Shown here: piece after piece, positions 1 through 6,899 of the stretch
How positions within the stretch are numbered: the stretch's first letter is position 1
Layout of the letters: the number at the start of each line of letters is the position of its first letter
Virus record (IMG/VR): IMGVR_UViG_3300045141_000278
Location: 1-30,623 of that record
DNA from: a virus
Length of the DNA stretch: 30,623 nt
Strand: one strand, 5' to 3'
Translations under genes and position numbers: made by a program
Notes under the pieces: model-generated
The model's input: only the letters and a program-made list of their open reading frames with translations
What the model was told of the DNA's origin: nothing
Database searches by the model: none

Positions 1-72
1 GCCGCCGGTGAAGATCGCGCTGACCGTGCCCGGCGCGTAGGGGGCCTGGATGTCCCACGTTGAGGCAGCCAT
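1..72 (-). CDS. Start of a phage structural-region protein, cut by the window edge
   Basis: Only the first 24 codons are present, reading leftward from an ATG at 72. They begin M-A-A-S-T-W-D-I-Q-A-P-Y-A-P-G. A clear ribosome binding site (AGGAG) sits about 8 bases upstream. The gene follows the two small genes downstream of the capsid gene on the same strand, so it is likely a further head-completion or tail-side protein. That is a positional inference. Too little is visible to name a family. Confidence 0.6.
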   Translation of the reverse strand, partial: MAASTWDIQAPYAPGTVSAIFTGG

Positions 73-109
73 CTGACCGGGCTCCTGCGGCGGGGTGTCC
101 GGCATCGTC

Positions 110-376
110 TCAGCCACCGGAGGCCGCCTTCCCCTTCGCCACTGGCCGGGCTGCCGCCTTCACCGGCTCCGCTTCCTTCTCGTCAGGATCCGGGTCGCTT
201 TTGGCAGGCGGCTTCTCGTCCTCGCCCAGGTCCAGGTCCCTGAACAGGGTTCCCGAGCCCTCCAGGTCCCGCTTCACCAGCTCGTGGCGGTCCGGGAGTA
301 CTTCGCCCTTCGTCACGCGGCGGATCGTGCCGTCCTTCAGCTCCGCCACAAACGTGTCCTGCGCCTGCTTCGCCAT
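110..376 (-). CDS. Small acidic phage head-region protein (88 aa)
   Basis: The predicted protein has a compact N-terminal half with alternating hydrophobic residues (roughly 1-50). Its acidic and lysine-rich C-terminal half is low in complexity (D-P-D-P-D-E and K-A-A-A-R-P stretches) and is probably disordered. An AGGAG ribosome binding site lies 6-7 bases before the ATG. The gene sits two genes downstream of the major capsid gene and one gene before the truncated one, the usual place for head-tail connector or decoration proteins. I recognise no family motif, so the structural role rests on position only. Confidence 0.6.
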   Translation of the reverse strand: MAKQAQDTFVAELKDGTIRRVTKGEVLPDRHELVKRDLEGSGTLFRDLDLGEDEKPPAKSDPDPDEKEAEPVKAAARPVAKGKAASGG

Positions 377-385
377 GCCGGGCTC

Positions 386-598
386 CTACGTGTTCGGGTA
401 CGCCGCGAGGTAGGCGGCGGCCTGCGGGCTGATGTTGACGCCCGCCACCAGCGGCGCGGCGCTCCAGTACGACGCCGGGGACTCCAGGAACGCCTGCGAC
501 GTGATCGAGTCACGGGATGCGCCCTGGATGACGGACTCCATCTGGGTGGTCACCGTGTTCAGGAAGCAGAACGGCACCAGCGCGAACCGAGCGGCCAT
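386..598 (-). CDS. Small phage head-region protein (70 aa)
   Basis: This 70-residue protein starts M-A-A-R-F-A-L-V-P-F and has an alanine-rich C-terminal end. There is no signal peptide pattern or cysteine pair. An AAGG/AGG-type ribosome binding site precedes the ATG. The gene lies directly before the 88-residue gene and just after the GIY-YIG insertion, so before that insertion it was probably the first gene after the capsid gene. The function is unknown. A connector or minor head role is inferred only from synteny with tailed-phage head operons. Confidence 0.55.
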   Translation of the reverse strand: MAARFALVPFCFLNTVTTQMESVIQGASRDSITSQAFLESPASYWSAAPLVAGVNISPQAAAYLAAYPNT

Positions 599-613
599 CG
601 TTAACCTGCCTTC

Positions 614-1009
614 TCAGAAGAGACCCGGGCCAGGCTGCCCTGCGCGCCTGGCCAGATACCGCCGCTGACGCTCGCGGCCTGTTTTCTGGTTATTCCTGCG
701 GGTGCGCTCTCGTCCCTTAGGTGACCGGTCGTAGACATGCTGGTGCGCAGCGACGTATGCGCGGCGTTCCTCATCCGTCCGGAACGGGGAATGCTTGTTG
801 TACTTCGGGCGCGCGCCCGACCAGAGTTCCTTTTCCCGCTGACGCGCCGCGTCCTCGGTGCTGAACTCCTCAGGGCAGACGGCAGTTACTTCCGGCCACC
901 ACGGCTTCTGGCGCTCATGCTCGCGAAGCCTGCACTTCAGCCGCCGCGTGTAGCCGACGTACAGCAGTTCGGTGTCGCTGCGAAGCTGATAAACGTGCCA
1001 CGTTTCCAT
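614..1009 (-). CDS. Free-standing GIY-YIG nuclease-like protein (131 aa)
   Basis: A complete GIY-YIG fold signature is visible. V-Y-Q at residues 6-8 stands for GIY, and L-Y-V-G-Y at 16-20 stands for YIG with the usual spacing. The arginine-rich R-R-L-K-C-R-L-R-E-H helix follows (22-31), then a glutamate in the R-Q-R-E-K-E-L-W helix (59 or 61) and an asparagine at 71 (K-Y-N). The basic tail (about 99-123) looks DNA-binding. These nucleases cut DNA through a single metal site, and free-standing phage copies often act as homing endonucleases. The start at 1009 is chosen for the GGGAGG upstream; an in-frame ATG at 1072 lacks one. The gene sits between the capsid gene and the next head gene. Confidence 0.8.
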   Translation of the reverse strand: METWHVYQLRSDTELLYVGYTRRLKCRLREHERQKPWWPEVTAVCPEEFSTEDAARQREKELWSGARPKYNKHSPFRTDEERRAYVAAHQHVYDRSPKGRERTRRNNQKTGRERQRRYLARRAGQPGPGLF

Positions 1010-1026
1010 TCTCCGGCCTCCCAATG

Positions 1027-1066
1027 ACCGGGGACGGCACGCATTGGGATACGCGCCGCCCCCGGT
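1027..1066 (-). terminator. Stem-loop between capsid gene and GIY-YIG gene
   Basis: Positions 1027-1038 pair with 1055-1066 as a GC-rich 12-base stem with one mismatch and a 16-base loop. On the minus transcript it follows the capsid stop (1117) and ends 17 bases before the GIY-YIG start. It could end the highly expressed capsid message, protect its 3' end or limit translation of the nuclease. There is no U tract. Confidence 0.5.
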
Positions 1067-1116
1067 GGCCATTGAATTCTACCGCTATTCACCTTCCGGA
1101 GATTGCGGGTTCTCTC

Positions 1117-2535
1117 TTACTTGCCCTTCATCACACGGAATGCATTCGGGGTGCTGATCTGCGAGCCGAAGCGCCAGAACATCGCCCACGCGGCCTGCCC
1201 GGTCGGGCGGCCGGTGGCCGTGTCTTTCACGAGGGGCTCATAGATCATGGAGACACCGACCCGATCACAAATTATGAATTGCCCGAAATCGCCGTATATG
1301 GCCTCTAGTGCACCAATTGCGACGGTTGCGTCCATTGTGGTGGATTCGTAGATCGGGGCGCCAAGAAGGCTCGCAGGCTGGCCCTTGCCCAGGTTCGTCC
1401 AGAAGCTGGAGCCGCCCGCAGTATCGAGCTGGCGGAACCGGTTGATCTGGGCCACGTTGGCCACCCAGGCCGCGCCTGGGGCGTTGCGGAACCGGGCCGG
1501 GAGCACCTGCTGCGTGGCGTACACGTCCGCGACAGCGACGACCAGGGTGGTCGCCGTGGTCACGACCGTGGTCGCGGCCGGGACGACACCCTGCGTCTGC
1601 GGCGGGGTGCCGGTGCCGGTGGCGAACTGGCTCTCTTCGAGCCTGTCCTTGGCATCGCTCAGGAGAACCGGCAGCTGCTGGCCGAAGTCGGTGTCCTCCA
1701 GCACCTCGTAGGACCCGAAAAGCCACGCATCGGCCTTCTGTGGCGTGATGACGATGTTGCCGACCGTCGGGGTCGCATCGGCGAACACCGCACCTTCACC
1801 GACCATCGAGGCGGTGACGCCCGCCGAGTTGACCCCATTCCACGTATTACTTGTGGTCTGGACGACCCGGGAGATGCGCCGCCACGGGTTGGCGCTGGAG
1901 GCGTTTGTCAAGATCACCGTGGGGTCGAGCACAAACGGTAGGAGGTACCCACCGTTTGCCAGGGTCAGCGACAGCGCGGCACGGGCCACCATGCCCTGCG
2001 GGTTCTCCAGGTAGGCGCGGAACATGTCCTGGTATTCCTCGGACCCGGTGGTCAGGATGTGCTCCGCGATGCCGCGGCCTTCCTTGCCGGTGTTCTCCTG
2101 GAGCATCCGGGTGGCGTTCTCGGCGCGGTCATCAAGCAGGTTCCCGCGCTTCGCCTCGACCTCGATGGCGTCGAACGCCCGGCCGCGAAGCTCCGGGGTC
2201 ATCACCATGTGGTTGCGGACGGCCTCCAGGTCCTCATACGGGGACCGGCCCGACTGCGCCCACAGATCCGGGCCACTGCGCGTGACCGTGGCGTGGGCGC
2301 CATCGTCGGGGCCCTCGCGGTTGGCGGGGTCAGCGGCGGCCCGGGTGATGGCCCGGATCTCCTCCATCCGCTTGATGATCGGCTTGGTCTCCTCATCGAG
2401 CTGGTGCCACCGCTCCACGAGGGTGTCGCGCAGGTCGCCGTCGTTCTCCTCGGTGGTTTCCTCCGAGGTTTCCATCCGCTGGAGCTCGGCCTTGATGCGG
2501 GCCATCTCCTCGGTCTTTTCCTTCAGCGTGGCCAT
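1117..2535 (-). CDS. HK97-fold major capsid protein with N-terminal delta (scaffold) domain
   Basis: This 472-residue protein builds the icosahedral head. Residues 1-75 are charged and helical (repeated K/E/R heptads), matching the delta domain that serves as scaffold in HK97-type capsids and is removed by the prohead protease encoded just upstream. From about 195 the HK97-family body begins with G-G-Y-L-L-P-F, then I-S-R-V-V-Q-T-T-S-N and K-A-D-A-W-L-F-G-S-Y-E-V-L-E-D. The length fits precursors of this family. The ribosome binding site GGAGG lies upstream of the ATG. The order protease-capsid is standard in HK97-like head operons. Confidence 0.93.
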   Translation of the reverse strand: MATLKEKTEEMARIKAELQRMETSEETTEENDGDLRDTLVERWHQLDEETKPIIKRMEEIRAITRAAADPANREGPDDGAHATVTRSGPDLWAQSGRSPYEDLEAVRNHMVMTPELRGRAFDAIEVEAKRGNLLDDRAENATRMLQENTGKEGRGIAEHILTTGSEEYQDMFRAYLENPQGMVARAALSLTLANGGYLLPFVLDPTVILTNASSANPWRRISRVVQTTSNTWNGVNSAGVTASMVGEGAVFADATPTVGNIVITPQKADAWLFGSYEVLEDTDFGQQLPVLLSDAKDRLEESQFATGTGTPPQTQGVVPAATTVVTTATTLVVAVADVYATQQVLPARFRNAPGAAWVANVAQINRFRQLDTAGGSSFWTNLGKGQPASLLGAPIYESTTMDATVAIGALEAIYGDFGQFIICDRVGVSMIYEPLVKDTATGRPTGQAAWAMFWRFGSQISTPNAFRVMKGK

Positions 2536-2559
2536 GTGCCGCGCCTCCGTTCGGTCTGG

Positions 2560-3909
2560 TTACCAGACCAGCCCGTACTTCTTCCGCAGCTCCTCAGAGT
2601 TCATGCGGAACAGCGCGTGCTGGTGATACCGGGCCGAGTGCTCATCGCTTTCAGGCGCGGGCGGCTCACCGGCGGCGGCTTCCTCATCGGGGGGAAGTGC
2701 CTCTGCGGGGTTTTCGTCGTCCGCGGCCCAGGTGCCGGGTGCGGACATGCGGACACCGAGGATCTCGGCGCCGGAGTATGCGGGCCACAGAACCGGGCCG
2801 TATTCGCGCAGGCCCAGTTCGGTGCGGCGCACGGTGCGCAGGCTCCCGGTGCTGTCCGGGCGGTGCCGGTCACCGCGGCGAAGCTGCGGGTCCGAGCGGA
2901 CGATCCGGCCGGTGAACGACTGGCTGGTGATCGACCCGGAGCGGATGTTCTCCAGGATCTCCTCGGCCAGCGGCGTCTCGTTGTACCGGGTGCGGGTCAG
3001 CAGCCCGCGGGCCTCGGCGCGGATGTCCACGGGCACGCCGATGGGCATGCTGAACCGCTCCGAGGGGGTGCCCTGGATGGTCATGCCGTGGTTGTAGAGA
3101 ACCTTCACCGAGCCGGGGAAGCCGCCGCGGGCCCGCGATGCGTCGGCGATGACCTTGTTGAATGCGCTGCGGTCGATCGTCTCGACGTAGTGGCCCTCGT
3201 GGTCGTGGATCTCGGCCGGGTCGTCGAACACCGCGGCGAACGCCTCGACGGTGCGCCCGTCGCCGCCGTCGGCGGAGCGGATGATGCGGATGTCCTCGAT
3301 GGGGTACAGCCGCATGTACTCGGTGCGGGACGGCGCCAGCGGGGCGTCGTCAGACCGATGCGCGCCGCCGCGTGCCTTGGCTGCCAGGCTCATGAACTTC
3401 GCCTTCCCGTATTTCTTCCGCCCGATATGGGCCGCGAGCGCGCCCGGGTCGCGCGCGCCCTTGGCCGCGAGCGATGCCTTGAGGGCCTTGAACCGCGCGC
3501 CGGAGCCGAGCTTGGCCGCGCGGGATGCGGGCGAGGGGTCACCGTCGGCGGCCTCGAAGTGGTGGACCTCCAGGCCGGTCAGGTCCGGCAGGTCTGAGCA
3601 GTCGTCCCAGGAGCCGTCGAGGCCGTCAGCGTCATGCGGTTCGCCCACCTGTGACCTCCCGGCCTTGTGCTCCATCGCTGCGTGGGTGGCTGGCCAGATG
3701 CCCAGCGCGTCGTGGTGAGCCTGAGCGCAATAGCCGTGCGCGTCCTTGACGTACTTCGAGAGGTGCAGCAGGCACCTGTCGTAATCCCCTGGTGCGCCCC
3801 AGCGGATCTTCGCGGCGCCCTCGCCGTGCACCCAGTACTCGTGCAGCCGCTCGGTGCCGCCCGGGTTCGTGACCTGGCCGCCGACACGGGCCGCGCCGCG
3901 CTCATCCAC
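2560..3909 (-). CDS. HK97-family prohead protease with an actinophage N-terminal domain
   Basis: The C-terminal half is a U35-type capsid maturation protease (about residues 200-390, counted from an upstream in-frame GTG at 3948). It includes the A-F-A-A-V-F-D strand, a catalytic-type histidine in L-Y-N-H-G and the serine motif S-G-S-I-T-S-Q-S-F. It would cut the capsid delta domain during head assembly. Ahead of it is a domain with E-Y-W-V-H-G-E-G-A-A-K-I-R-W, cysteines and histidines, then an A-H-I-G-R-K-K-Y-G-K segment; I have seen both in actinophage head proteins but can assign no role. I prefer the GTG at 3909, preceded by GGGAGG (449 aa), which also clears the divergent gene at 3936. 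Confidence 0.88.
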   Translation of the reverse strand: MDERGAARVGGQVTNPGGTERLHEYWVHGEGAAKIRWGAPGDYDRCLLHLSKYVKDAHGYCAQAHHDALGIWPATHAAMEHKAGRSQVGEPHDADGLDGSWDDCSDLPDLTGLEVHHFEAADGDPSPASRAAKLGSGARFKALKASLAAKGARDPGALAAHIGRKKYGKAKFMSLAAKARGGAHRSDDAPLAPSRTEYMRLYPIEDIRIIRSADGGDGRTVEAFAAVFDDPAEIHDHEGHYVETIDRSAFNKVIADASRARGGFPGSVKVLYNHGMTIQGTPSERFSMPIGVPVDIRAEARGLLTRTRYNETPLAEEILENIRSGSITSQSFTGRIVRSDPQLRRGDRHRPDSTGSLRTVRRTELGLREYGPVLWPAYSGAEILGVRMSAPGTWAADDENPAEALPPDEEAAAGEPPAPESDEHSARYHQHALFRMNSEELRKKYGLVW

Positions 3910-3923
3910 GGTGCCTCCCGGCG

Positions 3924-3929
3924 TAGCCT
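3924..3929 (+). promoter_or_regulatory. -10 element of a leaderless promoter for the 64-aa gene
   Basis: TAGCCT fits the actinobacterial TANNNT -10 pattern and ends exactly 6 bases before the ATG at 3936. Transcription would therefore start at or near the start codon. No good -35 sequence is seen at the expected distance. Confidence 0.5.
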
Positions 3930-3935
3930 GCGGAT

Positions 3936-4130
3936 ATGGATGACCCACGCCGCCCGTATGCCGTTGACGTCCAGTGGTGGGACGGCCAGACGGAGACCTT
4001 TGAAGTCCTGGGAATGATCATCGGCAAAGAGGATCTGCAACTGGAGCTGACTGACCGCTCTGGGCGGCGCATCCCGCTGCGGAACGTCCGCTGGTACGAC
4101 GTGAAGGCCGGGCGGCGCGTCCCGGGCTAG
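3936..4130 (+). CDS. Small plus-strand protein inside the head operon (64 aa)
   Basis: The protein looks like a compact beta-rich domain. Aromatic/hydrophobic strands (V-D-V-Q-W-W-D-G, F-E-V-L-G-M-I-I-G, L-Q-L-E-L-T, V-R-W-Y-D-V) alternate with turns, and there are no cysteines. It has no ribosome binding site but carries a TANNNT box 6 bases before the ATG, as do other isolated genes here. It lies between the protease and portal genes, divergent from the former and convergent with the latter. That placement suits an independently expressed prophage gene rather than a head component. Family unknown. Confidence 0.6.
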   Translation: MDDPRRPYAVDVQWWDGQTETFEVLGMIIGKEDLQLELTDRSGRRIPLRNVRWYDVKAGRRVPG

Positions 4131-4143
4131 GTCTCCCGCTCGG

Positions 4144-6162
4144 TCACAGCTTCGCCGCCCTGGCGTCCAGCGCGTCAGCCTGTGCCCGCAGCGCCCCGAT
4201 CCGCTTGCGCAGCGACGCGGCCCGCGCCTTCAGCGAGTGCGCCCGGGTCGTCTTGCGCCGGGTCTTGCGGTGATGCTTCGCCGCCGCGTGATGGGTGACG
4301 TGCTTGCCCGCTCCCGCAGCCTTGGCCGTCGCCGCGGCTTTCACTGCCGCCGTGTGGGCCATGTGCTGCTGGTGCTCGATGACGTGCAGTTCCTTCTCCA
4401 GCTCGCGGGCCTTGGCCCGGTCGGCCGCCGCCTGGGCGTGCAGCGCGGCCTTCTCCCTGGCGTGGTCCCCGTGGCCGCCCGTGGCAGGCGCAGGAGCGGT
4501 CTTGGTGCCCGTCCCCGGCTTGGTGCCGTTCTTCGCCGCGCCGCCGCCGCCACCGCCAGTTGGGGCGAACTGGCCGCCCTTCGCCCCGGCGCCGAAGTGG
4601 CTCGTGTTGAACCGGGCCATCCCGTCCATACCGTCGTCGTCCGGCTCGCCGTCGTCGCCGTCGGGCAGTTCCGCGCCGCACTGGGAGCAGTACAGGGCGT
4701 CCGGGGCGTTCTTCGCCTCGCACGCCGGGCACGTCTGGTCCTCGCCGGGGTCGTCGCCGTCCTCAGCGCGGCGCACCGAGGCGAGCTGCGGCGCGGGCCG
4801 CGTGCTGTTCCCGCCGTCACCGGGGCTGACCGAGCCGACCGGAAGCCGCGCCTGCGTGCCCGCCGGGAGCGGCTCGGCCGTAGCGCCCGGCTGGCCCTGG
4901 GGCAGCATGTGCTGCACCGGCTGCTGCCCGGGAGGCACCGCCGCCGGGTCGGGGATCAGCTTCGTGATGTCGCCCGAGGTGACCGCCACGGGGATCGACT
5001 CGCGGGAGTAACCCGCCTGCCGCGCCGTCAGCACCGCCTGCATGTTCACCAGCGCCGTCTGGCCACGCTGCAAAGCGCCGTCCTGCAAAGCCGCGATGTC
5101 CGCGGTGTCGAACCACAGCCGGTTCCCCGCCGGGACCGTGATCAGCTGGCCCAGCGCCCCGCACACCGACCGCCACTGCGGCCTGGCCCAAAGATCGGCC
5201 AGCTTGTGCATGCTTTCCTGGTAGCCCTTGCCCGCGCCGCGCAAAGGCTCCAGGCCGACCAGGACGCCGGGGACCATCGACGCGGCCAGGATCCGGTCCG
5301 TGCCCGCCGTGGCCACGTTGGAGAAGTCCATCTGGGCCAGGGAGTTGCCGATCACAGTTACATCGGCACCTTGATCCAAAACCAAAGTCTTGAACGCGTT
5401 GTCGACGCCGCCGTGCCGGGCCACCATCCGCTCGCGGATCTTGTCCACGGTCGCGTCCTGCAGCTTCGACGCGTACTTGATCAGCAGGTTCGGGCTGGCA
5501 CTGTTCTGCAGGTACCTGATTTTGTACTGGGTCAGGCCGTCGTCCCCGGCCACGTCCCGCACGATCGGGGTAAGCCACGACATGCCCCGGAAGTCCGCCG
5601 CCGGGTCCGGGATCGGCGCCCAGTGGCACACCTCGTCGGCGGGCACCAGATGGCCCGTGCCCTGCCCGGTGACGCCCTTCGGCGGCTCGAACCAGTACCC
5701 GCGCTTGCGGCGGTAGACCCCGCCGCCGTCCACGGGCACCAGCTCGGAGATGATCGTCATCCAGTCCGGGCGCAGCCGCACCAGGCGGCCCTCACCCGGA
5801 GGCGCCCAGATGTAGGCGTTGCCGGTCAGGCCCGCGTCCTGCTCCATGCGGGCCAGCAGGCTCCCCGACGTGCTGTCCGGGCCCCACGGGTGCTCCAGCA
5901 GGCCCAGGCCGGTGTTGCCGAACAGGTGCTTGTCGTCGAGGGCCTGGAAGCAGAACCGGGCCTCGGAGAACAGCATCATGCGCAGCAGGAACGCGGCGAA
6001 CACCGGCGCGTTGGACGCGTGGGCCTTCTGCGCCCAGGCGGTGAACTGGGGCAGGACCGCCTCACGGTCGGGGGAGCCGTAGGAGGTGGTCATCACGGCA
6101 GCGCCGCTGGCCAGCCCTTCCCAGTACCCGTCGCGGCGTATCAGCCGGTCCCAGAGCCTCAC
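4144..6162 (-). CDS. Phage portal protein with C-terminal zinc ribbon and basic helical tail
   Basis: Residues 1 to about 430 resemble HK97-type portals: an N-terminal R-L-I-R-R-D-G-Y, the A-F-L-L-R-M-M-L-F-S-E-A-R-F region, G-N-A-Y-I-W, H-W-A-P-I-P-D-P, and a late T-A-R-Q-A-G-Y-S-R-E-S segment. The portal forms the dodecameric ring through which terminase pumps DNA. The remaining 240 residues are unusual: a four-cysteine zinc ribbon (C-P-A-C ... C-S-Q-C-G), a G-G-Q-F-A-P linker followed by poly-glycine, then a long alanine/lysine/arginine helix ending in coiled-coil heptads. The GTG start overlaps the stop of the preceding membrane gene (GTGA). Confidence 0.9.
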   Translation of the reverse strand: MRLWDRLIRRDGYWEGLASGAAVMTTSYGSPDREAVLPQFTAWAQKAHASNAPVFAAFLLRMMLFSEARFCFQALDDKHLFGNTGLGLLEHPWGPDSTSGSLLARMEQDAGLTGNAYIWAPPGEGRLVRLRPDWMTIISELVPVDGGGVYRRKRGYWFEPPKGVTGQGTGHLVPADEVCHWAPIPDPAADFRGMSWLTPIVRDVAGDDGLTQYKIRYLQNSASPNLLIKYASKLQDATVDKIRERMVARHGGVDNAFKTLVLDQGADVTVIGNSLAQMDFSNVATAGTDRILAASMVPGVLVGLEPLRGAGKGYQESMHKLADLWARPQWRSVCGALGQLITVPAGNRLWFDTADIAALQDGALQRGQTALVNMQAVLTARQAGYSRESIPVAVTSGDITKLIPDPAAVPPGQQPVQHMLPQGQPGATAEPLPAGTQARLPVGSVSPGDGGNSTRPAPQLASVRRAEDGDDPGEDQTCPACEAKNAPDALYCSQCGAELPDGDDGEPDDDGMDGMARFNTSHFGAGAKGGQFAPTGGGGGGAAKNGTKPGTGTKTAPAPATGGHGDHAREKAALHAQAAADRAKARELEKELHVIEHQQHMAHTAAVKAAATAKAAGAGKHVTHHAAAKHHRKTRRKTTRAHSLKARAASLRKRIGALRAQADALDARAAKL

Positions 6163-6380
6163 GAGGCCGCCCGGGCGCGCTCCAGGATGCTGGCGACACT
6201 GCCCTGAACCGCGCGCACCGCAGGCTGCACGGGAACGCCATCGTCACGCCGCAGCGCATACACGCCCAGCGCCACGCTGTCCGCGATGACCGCCACGCCC
6301 AGCGCCCACCGGCCGATCAGCGCCGCGCCGCCCAGGATCCCGGCCAGGGAGACCAGCAGCAGCAGCACGGATGAGCGCAC
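6159..6380 (-). CDS. Small membrane protein between terminase and portal (73 aa)
   Basis: Two hydrophobic segments (about residues 4-21 and 25-42) are joined by G-R-W and followed by a charged cytoplasmic-looking tail with an amphipathic helix (Q-G-S-V-A-S-I-L-E-R-A-R). The start is a GTG with GGAG upstream, 12 bases after the terminase nuclease stop. Its own stop overlaps the portal start (GTGA), so the three are co-translated. A membrane gene in this slot is unusual in HK97-type operons. A lysis or host-membrane role is possible, but nothing in the sequence proves it. Confidence 0.65.
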   Translation of the reverse strand: MRSSVLLLLVSLAGILGGAALIGRWALGVAVIADSVALGVYALRRDDGVPVQPAVRAVQGSVASILERARAAS

Positions 6381-6392
6381 GTCGTCTCCCTC

Positions 6393-6899
6393 TCACAGGT
6401 CCCAGGTGCCGGGCCCGGAGACGACCTCCCAGCCCGTAAACGCCCACACGGCCTCCGTGGCCGCCACCAGCGGGGACTGGTCGACCGTCACTTTGCGCTC
6501 CCACGCCGCCGCGCCCGCCAGCGGGCGCTGCATCGCAGCGCGGACCGCAGCCGTCAGCGGCGGCTGGCCCAGGTGGATCAGGCCGCCGCCGTTAACCAGG
6601 TCCATGAAGTCGCCGTGCGCCACCGCCACCTCGCGCGGGGTGGGCTGCGTCACCAGGATGCCGATATCAGCCAGCGGGCGGATCAGCGTCGCCGCCTGCG
6701 ACATCGGGTCCACAACGACGGCGACCGGGTCATGCTTGGCGTACAGCTCACCCAGCCTGTCCACCGCACCGCGCGGATGGTCATACCAGACCAGGTCCAC
6801 CAGCATCCGGGAACCGCCAGCCTCGCGGCCTGCAGCGATGATCGCGCAGACCTTGCGGTCCAGGCTGATCTCCGCCCCGAACGCAACCTCGCCGCTCAC
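6393..6899 (-). CDS. Terminase large subunit, separate nuclease-domain gene
   Basis: This 168-residue protein matches only the C-terminal RNase H-like nuclease half of phage TerL. It shows F-G-A-E-I-S-L-D-R-K (first acidic strand, with Glu where Asp is usual), V-V-V-D-P (second strand), a D-F-M-D-L-V-N-G-G-G-L-I-H segment and the D-Q-S-P-L-V-A-A-T-E-A-V-W ending. The nuclease cuts concatemeric DNA to start and end packaging. Its GTG start overlaps the stop of the ATPase gene by four bases (GTGA), and the join falls exactly at the inter-domain linker. It could be a real two-polypeptide terminase or the result of a one-base indel. Confidence 0.85.
   Translation of the reverse strand: MSGEVAFGAEISLDRKVCAIIAAGREAGGSRMLVDLVWYDHPRGAVDRLGELYAKHDPVAVVVDPMSQAATLIRPLADIGILVTQPTPREVAVAHGDFMDLVNGGGLIHLGQPPLTAAVRAAMQRPLAGAAAWERKVTVDQSPLVAATEAVWAFTGWEVVSGPGTWDL

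Noticed and set aside
2059-3597. Long plus-strand open frame opposite the capsid and protease genes
   Set aside because: The opposite strand encodes well-recognised proteins with proper ribosome binding sites. The plus-strand product is low-complexity Arg/Gly/Leu/Val, typical of a high-GC shadow.
4237-6207. Plus-strand open frame of over 650 codons opposite the portal gene
   Set aside because: Composition is arginine/alanine/valine-rich without motifs, and the minus strand is a clear portal protein.
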